Shown: in pieces, positions 1 through 11,460 of the stretch | How positions within the stretch are numbered: the first letter of the stretch is position 1 | Layout: each line of letters starts with the position of its first letter | Origin: a virus | Direction: 5' to 3' (one strand) | DNA: 47,110 bases | Virus record (IMG/VR): IMGVR_UViG_3300009146_000018 | Span: 1-47,110 of that record | Notes under the pieces: generated by a model | The model's input: only the letters and a program-made list of their open reading frames with translations | The model's database searches: none | What the model was told of the DNA's origin: nothing | Translations under genes and position numbers: made by a program

Positions 1-1
1 A

Positions 2-1618
2 GATGGTTCATTATCTGTATCTAATGTAGGTGTTAGTTTAATTACTCCTATAAAAGCAGTAGGTCAAGTTGCTACAATTAATAATGTAGTTATTGATGCT
101 GCATTTAATGATGCTACTGAAAAAACTGCTACTATAAATGGTGTTAAGTATAAAATAAATAGAAATAACACTGGTAATATTATTTCATTATCTTATAATA
201 TTAATGATCAAAAAATTGCTGATATTGAAGCTCAAACCAAAGAGTTATCAGAAAAAAATAGTAGAAGAAGAGCTGAAGTAAATACATTAACATTAAAAAA
301 TGTAGACTTAAAAGATGAAAACTTAAAACAATATAATTATAAAATAAATTCTTTAATAAAATTAATTGCACAAGATGAGATTAAACTTAAAGGTCTTAAT
401 GCTGAAAGACTTGCTCTGGTTGAAAATAATATAGAAAGAACTGTTAAAGGTGAGAATGCAAATGATTATATCTTTGCATTAAATAGATTACCTAACAGTT
501 TCCAAAAAGGTTACAAAACTAAAAGCAAAGCAGTACAAAAAGCAGAGTTAAAAGATATTGATAGATTATCTTTGTCAGAATCAACATCTAAAGCAATAAC
601 TGAAATATTAGAAACTGACTTTCCAGAAGCTGTAAATACACTTATAGAAGAAGGAATAGGAAGTGTTAGCACTGCTGATTTATTAAGAATAACTTTATGG
701 GCTCAACAAACTATTGGTAATCTTGAACAATTAGGATTTACAGTAATAAACAGAGGAGATTTAGTAGATGATATAACTAATCAAATCAATGCTATTAATG
801 ACTTACTTAATGATATTAACTTAATTAAACTTAACAAAGATGGAAGAATCAGCAAAGTCCAAAGAAAAGAAGTTAAACAAGCCTTCGGACCAACAAGAAC
901 AGAAGTACCAGACAGGACTAATGTACCTAAGGTTCAAGAGCCTACCACTAGAAAAACAGAGGGAGTTCTTAGACCTGCAACAGAAACGGAACTCAAAGAC
1001 CTTGTAAAACAAGCAAGAGGTGGTCAAGATATAGGTTTAGAATCTCTTACAGAAGAAGTAGTTGATGAAACTAATCCTTTCATAACTGCAATGATAAACA
1101 CTAAAGATCTTGAAGAGTTGGATACTGCATATACTAAAGCTGTAGTTGAAGCATCAAGAGAAGGTTCAACCCTAGACTTAGGTAATGTAACTAAGGTATA
1201 TGATCAAAGAAAAATTGATCTGCAAACCATTGTTTCATCTGACAATTTAAAGGCTGAAAGTGAATATTTAACAAGTATTGTTCCTATCTTTACAGAAGCT
1301 CCGGGTGAGATTTTTCTAGTTAAAAGTGTTAAGAATGGTGTAACAACTGTTCAAGATTTACAAACAAAAAAAACTAAAGATTTTACTGAAGAAGAGCTTA
1401 AACAAAGTTTTGAAAAAATAACTAAAGAAGCAACAGAAATGGGAACAGAAACTATAATCACTGAAGAAGACAAAACAAATTCAGAAGAATCAGGAAAAAC
1501 ATTTAAAGAATTTGTAGAGGATAAAGAATTAATTGCTAAATTAAAAGCAGAAGCTGCTAATATTTCTAGCTCTGATATATTAAACAAATTAAAAAATAAT
1601 TCTAAACTTTGTAAATAA
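2..1618 (+). CDS. 5'-truncated large protein upstream of the virion RNA polymerase
   Basis: The reading frame is open from the first full codon in the window (base 2) to the TAA at 1616-1618, so the gene starts outside the window. A TTG at 572 could be taken as a start, but there is no stop upstream of it and coding character continues. The visible 538 residues are rich in Lys, Glu and Asn, with helical stretches such as EIDKELSEK-type charged segments and no recognised catalytic motif. The stop overlaps the next ATG (TAATG), which suggests translational coupling with the polymerase gene. By analogy with crAss-like phages it may be another virion or ejection-associated protein of the same module; that is inference from position only. 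Confidence 0.75.
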   Translation, partial: DGSLSVSNVGVSLITPIKAVGQVATINNVVIDAAFNDATEKTATINGVKYKINRNNTGNIISLSYNINDQKIADIEAQTKELSEKNSRRRAEVNTLTLKNVDLKDENLKQYNYKINSLIKLIAQDEIKLKGLNAERLALVENNIERTVKGENANDYIFALNRLPNSFQKGYKTKSKAVQKAELKDIDRLSLSESTSKAITEILETDFPEAVNTLIEEGIGSVSTADLLRITLWAQQTIGNLEQLGFTVINRGDLVDDITNQINAINDLLNDINLIKLNKDGRISKVQRKEVKQAFGPTRTEVPDRTNVPKVQEPTTRKTEGVLRPATETELKDLVKQARGGQDIGLESLTEEVVDETNPFITAMINTKDLEELDTAYTKAVVEASREGSTLDLGNVTKVYDQRKIDLQTIVSSDNLKAESEYLTSIVPIFTEAPGEIFLVKSVKNGVTTVQDLQTKKTKDFTEEELKQSFEKITKEATEMGTETIITEEDKTNSEESGKTFKEFVEDKELIAKLKAEAANISSSDILNKLKNNSKLCK

Positions 1619-4600
1619 TGGCTTGTGCTCTTAATACTGATCAAATTGGTGATGTATACCAATTATTATATAAAACAATATCTGAAACAAAAACTGGTTT
1701 TGATTTAGGAAAACTAATCAAAGAAGTATATAATGCAGTAAAAGAAGCTTCTGATGAAAAAAAAGCTTTATTATATGCACAAGCTATGCCTGATATCTTA
1801 CAAGTTGTTACTACTGATAGTGATATAAATGATAAGTTAGTTGACTTAAATTTTAATTTTACTGCTTTAGCTATAATGAGAAAGCAGTTTAATGAGATTA
1901 AAAATGTACTCATAGAAGTTGCTGTTGAAAAAAAAAGTGCTAAAGAAATTAAACAAGAGATTAAACAAATTAACAGATCTTCTCAGAATAAAAAAGTTGC
2001 AGAACCTTTAAGTCCAGAAATGCAATGGTCTTATAATGAAAACAATGGTTCTAAAGTTGTTTATCCTTTAGCTACATCATTCCAAATAGCTTACTCTGCA
2101 AATCCTGAGACTGTTTCAGAAGATATGAGAAACAAAAAGGATCCAGAGAAGAAACTTTTCTATGATGTAATTAAAGATATAGTATACATTGCAAGACAAA
2201 GAGGAGCAAGTTCAGATGAAATTATCTACCAAGGTAAATCATTAGCATTAACTGCTATAAAATCATCTAAGTTTCCATCTGAATATCTTACAGCATATGA
2301 TAAAGAACATAAAGTAAAATATCCAGATTATCAAGGTATAATTTCTGTAATAACTGATACTGATGGAAACTTTATCTACTTTAAAGAAGATGGTAGCATA
2401 ACTGATAATCCTGCAGATGGTAGATTAGTATATCAGTATCTAAGAAAAGTAGAAAAAGTAAATAATAAATTATACTTATCTAATAGAGCAGATAGATATA
2501 CATCATTAGTTGAACCTGAAATAGTTGCTGAAAGAGAAAAGAAAGCTTTAGAAGCTAAAAATATAAAAGTTTCTGATGAACAGTTTCAATTTATGGTTAA
2601 AGAAATTGCTGATAAACAAGAAAAGCAATTAAATGATTTATACAATCTTAGAAATTATATATTAGAATCTGAAGGAGAAGTTTTATTATCTATTACCAAT
2701 GGTACATTTGGTATAAATAGTAAAAATATAAAAACAATGCCTTTATCTGAAACAGATATTAAAGCTGAAGAAATAAAAAATGCTACGTTAATTACTTCGG
2801 GAGAATTAAGGGGTCAAAAGGTTTTAGATATAAGTAAAGAAAAACCTGGTGTAACAATAGATCAGCAAATATTTCTACAAAGAGGAGATATGACAGCTGA
2901 ATTAGCTAATAAAATTGCTACTATATTAACAACAGATGCTAAATTACTTGGTAAACAACTTTCTCCTCAAGATAAACAAACTTATTTTGAAGTATTTATT
3001 AGTAATTCTATTCCTAAAGGTGAAAAAAATAATAGAGATAGAATAACAGTTAATGTTAAATATAAAGATAATATACCTTATTTATCAGTTAAAATTAAAG
3101 GTATAGAAATTCCAAAAGATAAACTACAAACAGATATTACTAAAAAGAAAATTGAACAACATTTATTAAAAGAGGCAGTATTAGCAAAAAATGGTAAACT
3201 TTATCCTGCTAATATACAGTACAATGAAACCTATCACAAGAAATCTTATACAGATTATGAAGTAGAAGATGGTAAAATTAAAGCAACAAAAAAAGATTAC
3301 TTTGAGTTTATCAAACCTTTGGCTAAAGTAACTTATGGGCAAGAAACATCTGAGTATTTTTATGGACTAAATGCTTACTTAACTTATAATATTCCACAAA
3401 ATCTTGAAGAGTCTTTAAAAGCTGAAGAAGTTTATGAAGTTGGAAGACCTGTTTCTGCTAAAAAAGAACCAGTAAAAGAAAAACCGGCTCCAGTTGAAAA
3501 GAAACCAATAGTAAAAACACCGGTAGCTAAGACAACACCTGCAGAAAAAAAGGTAGCAGATAAAGCTTTTAATATAGATACTATAGGAGATATTTTAAAT
3601 AGGCCAAATCAAACTATATTCAAAAGAGAAAAAGCATTAGATTCATTTCTTGATAGAGTATTTACTAGTAAAGCAGATAGAGATGCTGCTGAAAAATGGT
3701 GGGCAAGTTCTCCATTAAGTAGATTTATTACTCTTGAAAGAATTACAGAAGTTGTTAACTCAGATGCATTTGCTACTTGGTCAAAGTTTGGTATTACATT
3801 ATATGAAGCTGATGGTGGTACTGCAGTAGATCTTTATCATGAAGCTTGGCACGGATTCTCTCAGTTATTCTTAACTAAAGATGAAAAGGTAAGATTATAT
3901 GATGATCTAAGAAAATTACCTAAATGGACAAATGCAGAATACTTTGATATAGAAGAAGCAATAGCTGAAGACTTCAGAGATTATGCAAGAAGCCGTGGTA
4001 AAAAAGAAGCTCCAAAAGGATTACTTGGTAGAATATTCAAGAAAATATATAACTTCTTAAATAACTTGTTCTCAAAAGTTACCAAAGAACAGATGGCTAC
4101 TAGACCAAGAGATGTAGCTTCTATTGCAGAAATGTATGATAAGTTATACAGAGCTTCAGAAGATCCTTCAATCTTGCAGAATTTAAAGCCTAGTATGGAG
4201 AATATTATGTTTACTCAAATGAATAGAGCTAAACATATACAACCTGTTAAAGCTGAAGTTAAAAACTATGCACCATTTACTATTGATGAATCAGTTAAGA
4301 TAGCTAATTCAATTGATAATATGATTGCTGTTGTATTTCAAGCATATAACAGAGAAAAAGAAACTACTTCAGGTGCTATAAAAATATTACAAAACCCTGA
4401 AAATAGACTAAATCTATATGGTGAAGTTAAAAATAGATTCATAGAGTTAAGAAAAGCTTATTCAGATGCTTATGTAGGAACATTAGAAGCTAATAAAGAA
4501 TCAGATACTCCAAACTTATTCAGAGAAAAACAACTAGCAGACAGAGTAGAACTACTTAATAAGATAGTTTTAAACTTTGGAAACATTAAACAATCTGTAG

Positions 4601-7600
4601 AAGGTGATCAAAAAGTAGGTGTGATAGCTTACCACATGCAAAAATCTAAATTTACCACACTGAAAGAAAGTTATAAAGAACTTGCAGAAGATCCAACTAA
4701 CTTAGATCAGACTACACTGTTTAAAACTGACGGTGGTAACAAAGTAGCATCAAGAGATATTGCTAGTGAAGATACTATGACTATATTATCTAGTATTTTT
4801 AAAACAAGCAAAGATGAAAATGGTAATTTAGTAAATGAAAAAGACTTCTTAGGTTTACCTCAGCTAGAAGATGCTGATATAATGTGGAACAGACTTGCTA
4901 AAATATTAGAAGGTTCTTTTGATGAAACAGAAATGTATAGAAGAATAGTTGAAAACTCTGGTAATTATCCTGAGTTATATCAATTACAAAACCTATTACC
5001 AAATCCTGCTACTAATAAATACAATACTACTAATGAGTTTACTGCTGAGACTAAATTCTGGCAAGATCTTAAGAAACCAAGAATACCTTATATCCAACTT
5101 AACTTAAACAAAGAAGGTAAAGGAGACAAAGTTGCTTTTGAAGCTAGACTTGCTAATGCAAGCTTTGATGTTTATAAAGTAATCAGAGATTGGAAAAATA
5201 ACTTTGTTACACAAACTCATGAAACTAATCCATATTTACATTCTTTAAAAGATGGTTATAGAAAAAATACATTAAACACTCAAAAAGTTGTTGATGACTT
5301 TGGTAATAATGGAGTTTTTAAATTTAAAAAAGGTCTTGAGTTTTTAGAAGCTATTGGTATACACTTAGACACAAGTAGTGCAGCTATTAGATCTATAGTA
5401 GGTAAATCATCATTCTCTATAGAATATGGTATAGATAGGATGTATGAAGTTATTAAAAAAGTAAATAAAGCTGGAGATACTCTTGAAGCTCTTGAGTTTA
5501 AACAAGATCCTATTAAATATTTACAAAAAGGATTACAAAAAGAACTTAGAGAAATAGAAAAAGAAAGTGAAGAAGTAAGTGGAAGATTAAGAGTATTGGC
5601 TGAAATACAAAATATGTATTCAGATTCTTATTCTAATTTTAGTGTAAACAGTCCTGAGAAAAACAGAGTATGGGAACATTTCTTAGATAATACTATTACT
5701 AGAGTTGTTACATCAATTAATAAAGCTGAAAACTGGCAAGAATTAACAAGTAATGAAGCTGATCCTAATGGTTTATTTAAACACATGAGATGGCTAGGTT
5801 TTGATAATAATACATTTACACCATTTTCTAAATTATTAGGTTCAATATTTGAACTTGATGAGCTTTCTCCAAACTTTGGAAAAAAGAAAGAAGGAGCTAA
5901 GCTTACACTTCAGAATGTTTCTGGTACACAAGTTGTATCTAAAAAAGATAATGAAACTATGGGTGTCTCTACAGCTTCTATGGATGCAACAAGTAAGTTC
6001 CTACAAGAGTTACATACTATGTTGCTTAATGGAGTTGAGGAGTTCATGAGACATGCTTCTAAGCAAACCTCTATGGGTATTACTGTTAATGATAAAATTA
6101 ATACCTATGATAATAAACAAGCAAATAAGTTATATGTAGATATTGAAGCTTTCAGACCAGGTAACTTTGGTGAAGATAAAGCATTTGATATTATATCTGG
6201 ATATATCTCAGGTGAAGCAAACAGAATCTTTAGATTTAATTCTGATGAAGATAAATATAAAAACTGGGCTGGTTACAACAGAGAGGTAAAGAGAAAATCA
6301 GATGGTAAAACAGTAATGGCTGGACAAGCATTTACTGCATTTGATGATGTCCTTAAAGCAGATACTCAAAAAGAAATATATGCTATTATACAAAAAGCTA
6401 ATGATAACAATGAGCAAGACTTTGATCTTTCTGAAGTATTAAAAGAAAACCTAGATTTAAGAGAGAAAGTTAGTAAAGATGTTATTGACTACTTTGATAA
6501 GCTAACAGAAAATAATAATAAAAAACTTAACAAAACTAAGTTTGTTGATCAAGGTTTAAAAAGTAGAGCAGATAGATCTGATCAAAAATTAACACCTGCA
6601 GAAGTTCAAGAAACATTAGTTAAAGCTTATAGTTATAACTCTTGGATACACAAGTTTGAGACTGCAATTATTGCATATGGAGATTTTGTACAGTATAATC
6701 ATGAGAAAGAAGAGTTCCATAAAAGGAATGCTGGTTTAGGTTCTGGTGGAAGAAGTTTCCGTGCAGACTTAAGAGCACAATCTTTTGTTAATGGATTCCA
6801 ATTTAAAAAGTATTATGCTGATAAAATGGGTATTCCTATTAAAGCTTATGATGGTACTTTAACTTCAGCAATTATTAAAGAAGCTAAGTTTGATTCAATA
6901 TATCATGATGAGTATAGAAAAGAACTAATCAAAGTATATACCAAAAGATTAGGTAGTGCAGTTAAAGCAACTGAACTTGCTGATAAAGCATTGGGTGAAT
7001 ATTTTGGAATGAAGATTGGTGATGGTCAAGGTCATATTGGCTTTGAAGCATATAGAATGCTTAAAGTTTTAGAAGGTAATTGGTCAGATCCTCAAGAATT
7101 GTTATACAGAAAAGTAGCAATGGGAGAAAATGTAGCTATGGAAGATGTAGTAGAATTTTTTCCTCCATATAAGTTACAGTATTATGGTAACATGCAAACA
7201 ACAGGATTACCTCTTGTATCATTTCATAAGTTTTCATTAGCACCAATTATACCTGGTGTAGCAAAACCTGGTACAGTTTTATATGACATGCATCAGAAGA
7301 TGATGAAAGATGGTTTAGACTATGTGTTATATGAATCAGGCTCTAAGGTAGGACATATAGGTAATGGTGATGAAATACTAACTCCAGAAGGCACTTTTAA
7401 CAAAAATGTAGAGTTTACTAAAAATGTTGTATTTGCTGAGTTCTTAAAAAACCAAACTGAAGTTAACTCTTCTTTCAAAGGTAAATCTATATTCTCTACT
7501 CAGATGAGAAAATTAATCCTTGAAGGATTATATGAACAAGGTTTTATAGATACTACAGATGAAACTAAGATAGTTCAACCATTAGTAACAAAATATCTAG

Positions 7601-10600
7601 ATGATGTATCTGAATACACTGAGTTGTTAAAACTTGAGTTACTTGAAGAGATTGGTTATGAAGAAACTCCTTCAGGTGAATATGTTGCTAGAGATAAAAG
7701 CAGCATGGGTAAACTAGTTAATTTAATTAGAACCAACTTAGAAAGAGAAGATGTATTAAGTGATGAGTTAATTGACTTCATAGATACACTTGATAATGGT
7801 GACTTAGAAAATGATCTTTCTTTACATCCAGAATCTGGTAAAATTGAGAAGCTTTTACTATCTATGATTAATAAAAGAATCATAAAACAAAAAGTAAAAG
7901 GTGAACCACTTGTACAAGTATCTTCATCAATGTATGAGAACAATATCAAGTTACCTCTTAAAGCAGCCACTGAAGCTGATATAAAAAAATGGGTAGGTAC
8001 TAACCTTCTTCCAACTTATCATAAAGGTAAAGATGGTAAAACTGCAGCTATGAAAGTAATGATAGCAATGCAAGGTGATTACCAAAACTTATTTAATCTA
8101 GAGTATAAAGATCAAGAAACTATAGCTGTATACTTTGAAGATGGTATTATAGATATGAATAATAGTTTAGCCAGACTAAATGAAAAAATAAAAGATGATG
8201 AATGGCTAGATGCAGATAATAAAGCAAATAGAAAAGCTATTACATTAGTGGGTGTTAGGATTCCAGTACAAGGTCTAAACTCTATGGAATTTATGGAAGT
8301 GTATGAGTTCTTACCTCCACAAGCAGGTAATATCATTGTGCCTCCAGCTGAGATAGTAGCTAAATCAGGGGGTGACTTTGATATTGATAAACTTACTATA
8401 TTCATGACTAATATAGATAAGCAAGGTAAATTAAAGAAAAAAGTACATCAAGATAATTCTTGGATAAAAGAACAGGTGAAAGAACTAAACCAAAAAGGTG
8501 AATCTTTAGATAAATTATTTAAAGATCAAAAAGCTGGTTTGGAAAATGATCTTATTGAAGATATCAAGAACATATTAGAGTTACCTGATAACTATGCTTC
8601 TCTTATAACTCCAAATGGTACTTTCTTACTTAAAGACATTGCTGAAAATTTATCAGATGATGTTACAGACTATAACAGGTTTGAAAACATAATGACTGAT
8701 GGTAACACAAATGCTAAAGGAAAAAGAATAATAAGCCCAACAAGAGTTTTAGAAACTGAGTATAACATATACAAACATGAATCTAATATAGTTGGTAAAA
8801 GAACATTAGGTTTAGGTGCTATTGAAAATACATTCAATGTATTGTTAAATTCAATTGGTGCTTATATGCCAAATTCTTATGCAGCTAAAGATTACATTAA
8901 AAATGTAAATCTACATTTAAGACATAATACTATTGATGTAAAAGGAGAGAAAAGAATTTCTTTATCTAATCAGTATGATGTAGACAATGTAAATAAAGTA
9001 GCAGATATCTATTCTCAAGCAATGAATGGTTGGGTGGATGTTGAGAAAGATGCATGGATCTTCTTTATACAAGGTAATTATGAAGTATCTCCAATATTAT
9101 TATACTTGGTTAAAACTGGTGTACCTGTTGAAGAAGCAATTTATTTTGTATCTCAACCATTAGTAAGAGAGTATGTTAATGAACAAAGAGCATATACATC
9201 AACTTTTGCTGAATTATTAGGTAAAGTAAGTGGTGGTAGAGGTTTAGTAAAATATAAAGCAGCATCAGATGTAATTACAAAACATTATAATCCTGCAGTA
9301 TACGGTAAACTTAATAAGAATATTGATAGATATGAAGTTGGTAATCAATCTGTAGAAAAGTTATTCAAGAACAGAGCTGAAGGTAAAAAACATTTTACTG
9401 AGTCAGAGATGAGAAAACTTATTTCTGATACTAAAAAGAACCCAGCTGCAGCAGATAGTGAATTATCACTTGCAATGTTCTTGCATTACTTACAGATTGA
9501 AGACAATATCAAAGGAATTACTAAGTTAAAAATGAATTCTAATCCAGATACTAGTACTAAATCAGTACTATCTGATATAGAACAAACTGAAGCTAATATT
9601 GAGAATCTTAAGTATGATGAAAGTGTTTCTGAATTACTTGGTAAACTTATGAATGACTCAGTTATTAAATCATTCTTTAACGGACCTTTAGCTTTAGCAA
9701 TCAGTAGACCTTTGTTTAAACTAAGATATCATAAAGCAATTAGTGATTTCATCATAACAAAAGGTGATTCTATAAGAGAAGATGTAGAAAGTACATTTGG
9801 TGAAGGTAAAAGAGAAGTATTTGTTAATACTTTCAGAAATGATATAGTTAGCTTTATCTTACAAAATGCAATCAGAAGATATAGACTAGGTGATTCATAC
9901 ATGGGCTATGAGCTTACTACTGCAGTTCCTACGGCAACTATGAAATCTGAAAAATATGGAGCTTTTGTTAAGACAGATAAAGATGGTAACAAAAAATTAT
10001 TTGTTGATGAGAAGAGAATCCAAAAAGAATTCTTAAGTAAAGCTTGGGCAGAAAATTCTGAAGCAGAAAACAACTATGAGTCATTAGGATATTATCCATT
10101 AAATGAGGCTACCTTCATGAGAAATGGTACTAAGAACTATAATGAGTACTTAAGATTTGTTATTGAAAGAGAATATTTAAGGTCACTTATTCCTATAAAA
10201 GAATCTGGAGCTACTACCAGACCAGAATATGAAAAGTTCTTAGCTGAAAAAGCTTTAGATAACACCTTTAACTTTTATCATTTGTTTAAAGATAAAGATA
10301 ACTCTATGGCAATTAGATATAGTAATCTAATGAATGAATTTCCATTACTTGCTGCAGACTATGCTTTGTTATCAAAGATGAAGTTCAACACTGATAAAGA
10401 CAATAGAACTTTTAATATTGAAGTAGCAGAGAAAGAATATGATAATACTAAATCTACACTGTATACTAAAAACTTAAAAGATCTATCAGATCCTACAGTA
10501 GTTAAAGTAGAGAATGCTGAAGACAACAAAAGAATCAGTGATTTTTTTAGTAAGTTATCTATGTTTGCTTTCTTACAAACCGGATTAAATAAAACTAAAC

Positions 10601-11457
10601 TAAGCTTTACTAATATAGTTGACTACACAGACTTCTTAACTATAATGAAGAGTGAGTCTAAAGTATTTATGGATGCATTAGATTCAGATAAAGGTTTTGC
10701 TTTATTAGATAACTTCTATAAGTTGTTTATACAACAGAATGATGGTAATAACAAAGATAAAGAAAGATATAAAGACTACTTATCTACTATTAACTATTAT
10801 GAACCAGGTAAGATAAAACAAGTAGCTACTCCAACTGAAAGAAAAGGAATTGTTCAACCAGTTACTGATGTAGTAAGTGAAGAAGTTCCATTAACTACAA
10901 AAAAGTATCTTTCAGAAACTGATGTGGATAACATATTTACATTCAATGATGCTAAAGGTACTACAGAGTATTACAGAAATCTTGTTAATGAAAATTCTGA
11001 TATAGTATTTATTCCAAATGTTACTGTTAAAGAGATACAATCAGAGTATACAATATCTTTTGGAGGTCAAACTAATATCATCAAAGAAACTCCTGATATG
11101 ACAATTAATATTCCTACAGGTTTATCAACTGCTAAAGATGGTTTTGCAAGTCTTGCACCTAATAAATTCCAAGATGTTAAAGATATTTTTGAAAGAAGAA
11201 TTGAAAGTATCAAGAATTTGCTTAACAAAGATGTAAAAATTGCATTTGCAGAAACAGGATACGGAGATCCAACTAGGATGCCTCAAGAATTATTTGTATA
11301 TTTAAGTAGGAGATTGTATGAAGAATTTGGATATTTGAATCCTGGTTCTATGATGTTCCAAGAAGTAAAAGAAGTATTAAGTAAAACTCAAGGTATATCT
11401 GATGAAGAAATTCTAGCAGAGTTAGAATTAACTGAAGATCCTTTTAAATGTTCATAA
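1618..11457 (+). CDS. Giant virion RNA polymerase (crAss-like, DFDID motif) with zincin-like domain
   Basis: The protein has 3279 residues. Residues 2251-2258 read GGDFDIDK, matching the DxDxD metal-binding motif of the two-barrel RNA polymerases of crAss-like phages (phi14:2 gp66 type). The upstream segment with KFSLAPIIPG (about residues 1873-1882) probably belongs to the same core. An HEAWH zinc-peptidase-like motif lies at 741-745, after a Lys/Pro/Ala-rich linker at about 610-650, so the N-terminal third is probably a separate domain set. Known family members are packaged in the virion, injected with the DNA, and transcribe early genes. The gene starts on the stop of the previous gene and is followed after 3 bases by another giant gene, so the three form one late operon. 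No in-frame stop or frameshift is seen. The polymerase call is firm; peptidase activity is unproven. Confidence 0.88.
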   Translation: MACALNTDQIGDVYQLLYKTISETKTGFDLGKLIKEVYNAVKEASDEKKALLYAQAMPDILQVVTTDSDINDKLVDLNFNFTALAIMRKQFNEIKNVLIEVAVEKKSAKEIKQEIKQINRSSQNKKVAEPLSPEMQWSYNENNGSKVVYPLATSFQIAYSANPETVSEDMRNKKDPEKKLFYDVIKDIVYIARQRGASSDEIIYQGKSLALTAIKSSKFPSEYLTAYDKEHKVKYPDYQGIISVITDTDGNFIYFKEDGSITDNPADGRLVYQYLRKVEKVNNKLYLSNRADRYTSLVEPEIVAEREKKALEAKNIKVSDEQFQFMVKEIADKQEKQLNDLYNLRNYILESEGEVLLSITNGTFGINSKNIKTMPLSETDIKAEEIKNATLITSGELRGQKVLDISKEKPGVTIDQQIFLQRGDMTAELANKIATILTTDAKLLGKQLSPQDKQTYFEVFISNSIPKGEKNNRDRITVNVKYKDNIPYLSVKIKGIEIPKDKLQTDITKKKIEQHLLKEAVLAKNGKLYPANIQYNETYHKKSYTDYEVEDGKIKATKKDYFEFIKPLAKVTYGQETSEYFYGLNAYLTYNIPQNLEESLKAEEVYEVGRPVSAKKEPVKEKPAPVEKKPIVKTPVAKTTPAEKKVADKAFNIDTIGDILNRPNQTIFKREKALDSFLDRVFTSKADRDAAEKWWASSPLSRFITLERITEVVNSDAFATWSKFGITLYEADGGTAVDLYHEAWHGFSQLFLTKDEKVRLYDDLRKLPKWTNAEYFDIEEAIAEDFRDYARSRGKKEAPKGLLGRIFKKIYNFLNNLFSKVTKEQMATRPRDVASIAEMYDKLYRASEDPSILQNLKPSMENIMFTQMNRAKHIQPVKAEVKNYAPFTIDESVKIANSIDNMIAVVFQAYNREKETTSGAIKILQNPENRLNLYGEVKNRFIELRKAYSDAYVGTLEANKESDTPNLFREKQLADRVELLNKIVLNFGNIKQSVEGDQKVGVIAYHMQKSKFTTLKESYKELAEDPTNLDQTTLFKTDGGNKVASRDIASEDTMTILSSIFKTSKDENGNLVNEKDFLGLPQLEDADIMWNRLAKILEGSFDETEMYRRIVENSGNYPELYQLQNLLPNPATNKYNTTNEFTAETKFWQDLKKPRIPYIQLNLNKEGKGDKVAFEARLANASFDVYKVIRDWKNNFVTQTHETNPYLHSLKDGYRKNTLNTQKVVDDFGNNGVFKFKKGLEFLEAIGIHLDTSSAAIRSIVGKSSFSIEYGIDRMYEVIKKVNKAGDTLEALEFKQDPIKYLQKGLQKELREIEKESEEVSGRLRVLAEIQNMYSDSYSNFSVNSPEKNRVWEHFLDNTITRVVTSINKAENWQELTSNEADPNGLFKHMRWLGFDNNTFTPFSKLLGSIFELDELSPNFGKKKEGAKLTLQNVSGTQVVSKKDNETMGVSTASMDATSKFLQELHTMLLNGVEEFMRHASKQTSMGITVNDKINTYDNKQANKLYVDIEAFRPGNFGEDKAFDIISGYISGEANRIFRFNSDEDKYKNWAGYNREVKRKSDGKTVMAGQAFTAFDDVLKADTQKEIYAIIQKANDNNEQDFDLSEVLKENLDLREKVSKDVIDYFDKLTENNNKKLNKTKFVDQGLKSRADRSDQKLTPAEVQETLVKAYSYNSWIHKFETAIIAYGDFVQYNHEKEEFHKRNAGLGSGGRSFRADLRAQSFVNGFQFKKYYADKMGIPIKAYDGTLTSAIIKEAKFDSIYHDEYRKELIKVYTKRLGSAVKATELADKALGEYFGMKIGDGQGHIGFEAYRMLKVLEGNWSDPQELLYRKVAMGENVAMEDVVEFFPPYKLQYYGNMQTTGLPLVSFHKFSLAPIIPGVAKPGTVLYDMHQKMMKDGLDYVLYESGSKVGHIGNGDEILTPEGTFNKNVEFTKNVVFAEFLKNQTEVNSSFKGKSIFSTQMRKLILEGLYEQGFIDTTDETKIVQPLVTKYLDDVSEYTELLKLELLEEIGYEETPSGEYVARDKSSMGKLVNLIRTNLEREDVLSDELIDFIDTLDNGDLENDLSLHPESGKIEKLLLSMINKRIIKQKVKGEPLVQVSSSMYENNIKLPLKAATEADIKKWVGTNLLPTYHKGKDGKTAAMKVMIAMQGDYQNLFNLEYKDQETIAVYFEDGIIDMNNSLARLNEKIKDDEWLDADNKANRKAITLVGVRIPVQGLNSMEFMEVYEFLPPQAGNIIVPPAEIVAKSGGDFDIDKLTIFMTNIDKQGKLKKKVHQDNSWIKEQVKELNQKGESLDKLFKDQKAGLENDLIEDIKNILELPDNYASLITPNGTFLLKDIAENLSDDVTDYNRFENIMTDGNTNAKGKRIISPTRVLETEYNIYKHESNIVGKRTLGLGAIENTFNVLLNSIGAYMPNSYAAKDYIKNVNLHLRHNTIDVKGEKRISLSNQYDVDNVNKVADIYSQAMNGWVDVEKDAWIFFIQGNYEVSPILLYLVKTGVPVEEAIYFVSQPLVREYVNEQRAYTSTFAELLGKVSGGRGLVKYKAASDVITKHYNPAVYGKLNKNIDRYEVGNQSVEKLFKNRAEGKKHFTESEMRKLISDTKKNPAAADSELSLAMFLHYLQIEDNIKGITKLKMNSNPDTSTKSVLSDIEQTEANIENLKYDESVSELLGKLMNDSVIKSFFNGPLALAISRPLFKLRYHKAISDFIITKGDSIREDVESTFGEGKREVFVNTFRNDIVSFILQNAIRRYRLGDSYMGYELTTAVPTATMKSEKYGAFVKTDKDGNKKLFVDEKRIQKEFLSKAWAENSEAENNYESLGYYPLNEATFMRNGTKNYNEYLRFVIEREYLRSLIPIKESGATTRPEYEKFLAEKALDNTFNFYHLFKDKDNSMAIRYSNLMNEFPLLAADYALLSKMKFNTDKDNRTFNIEVAEKEYDNTKSTLYTKNLKDLSDPTVVKVENAEDNKRISDFFSKLSMFAFLQTGLNKTKLSFTNIVDYTDFLTIMKSESKVFMDALDSDKGFALLDNFYKLFIQQNDGNNKDKERYKDYLSTINYYEPGKIKQVATPTERKGIVQPVTDVVSEEVPLTTKKYLSETDVDNIFTFNDAKGTTEYYRNLVNENSDIVFIPNVTVKEIQSEYTISFGGQTNIIKETPDMTINIPTGLSTAKDGFASLAPNKFQDVKDIFERRIESIKNLLNKDVKIAFAETGYGDPTRMPQELFVYLSRRLYEEFGYLNPGSMMFQEVKEVLSKTQGISDEEILAELELTEDPFKCS

Positions 11458-11460
11458 ACA

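Noticed and set aside
572-1618. TTG at 572 as the start of the first gene
   Set aside because: The same frame is open and coding-like back to base 2, so the gene is truncated by the window and the TTG is internal.
7656-8405. Minus-strand ORFs of about 100 codons over the giant plus-strand genes
   Set aside because: They are Ser/Leu-rich shadows of the coding strand without starts or neighbours that fit an operon.
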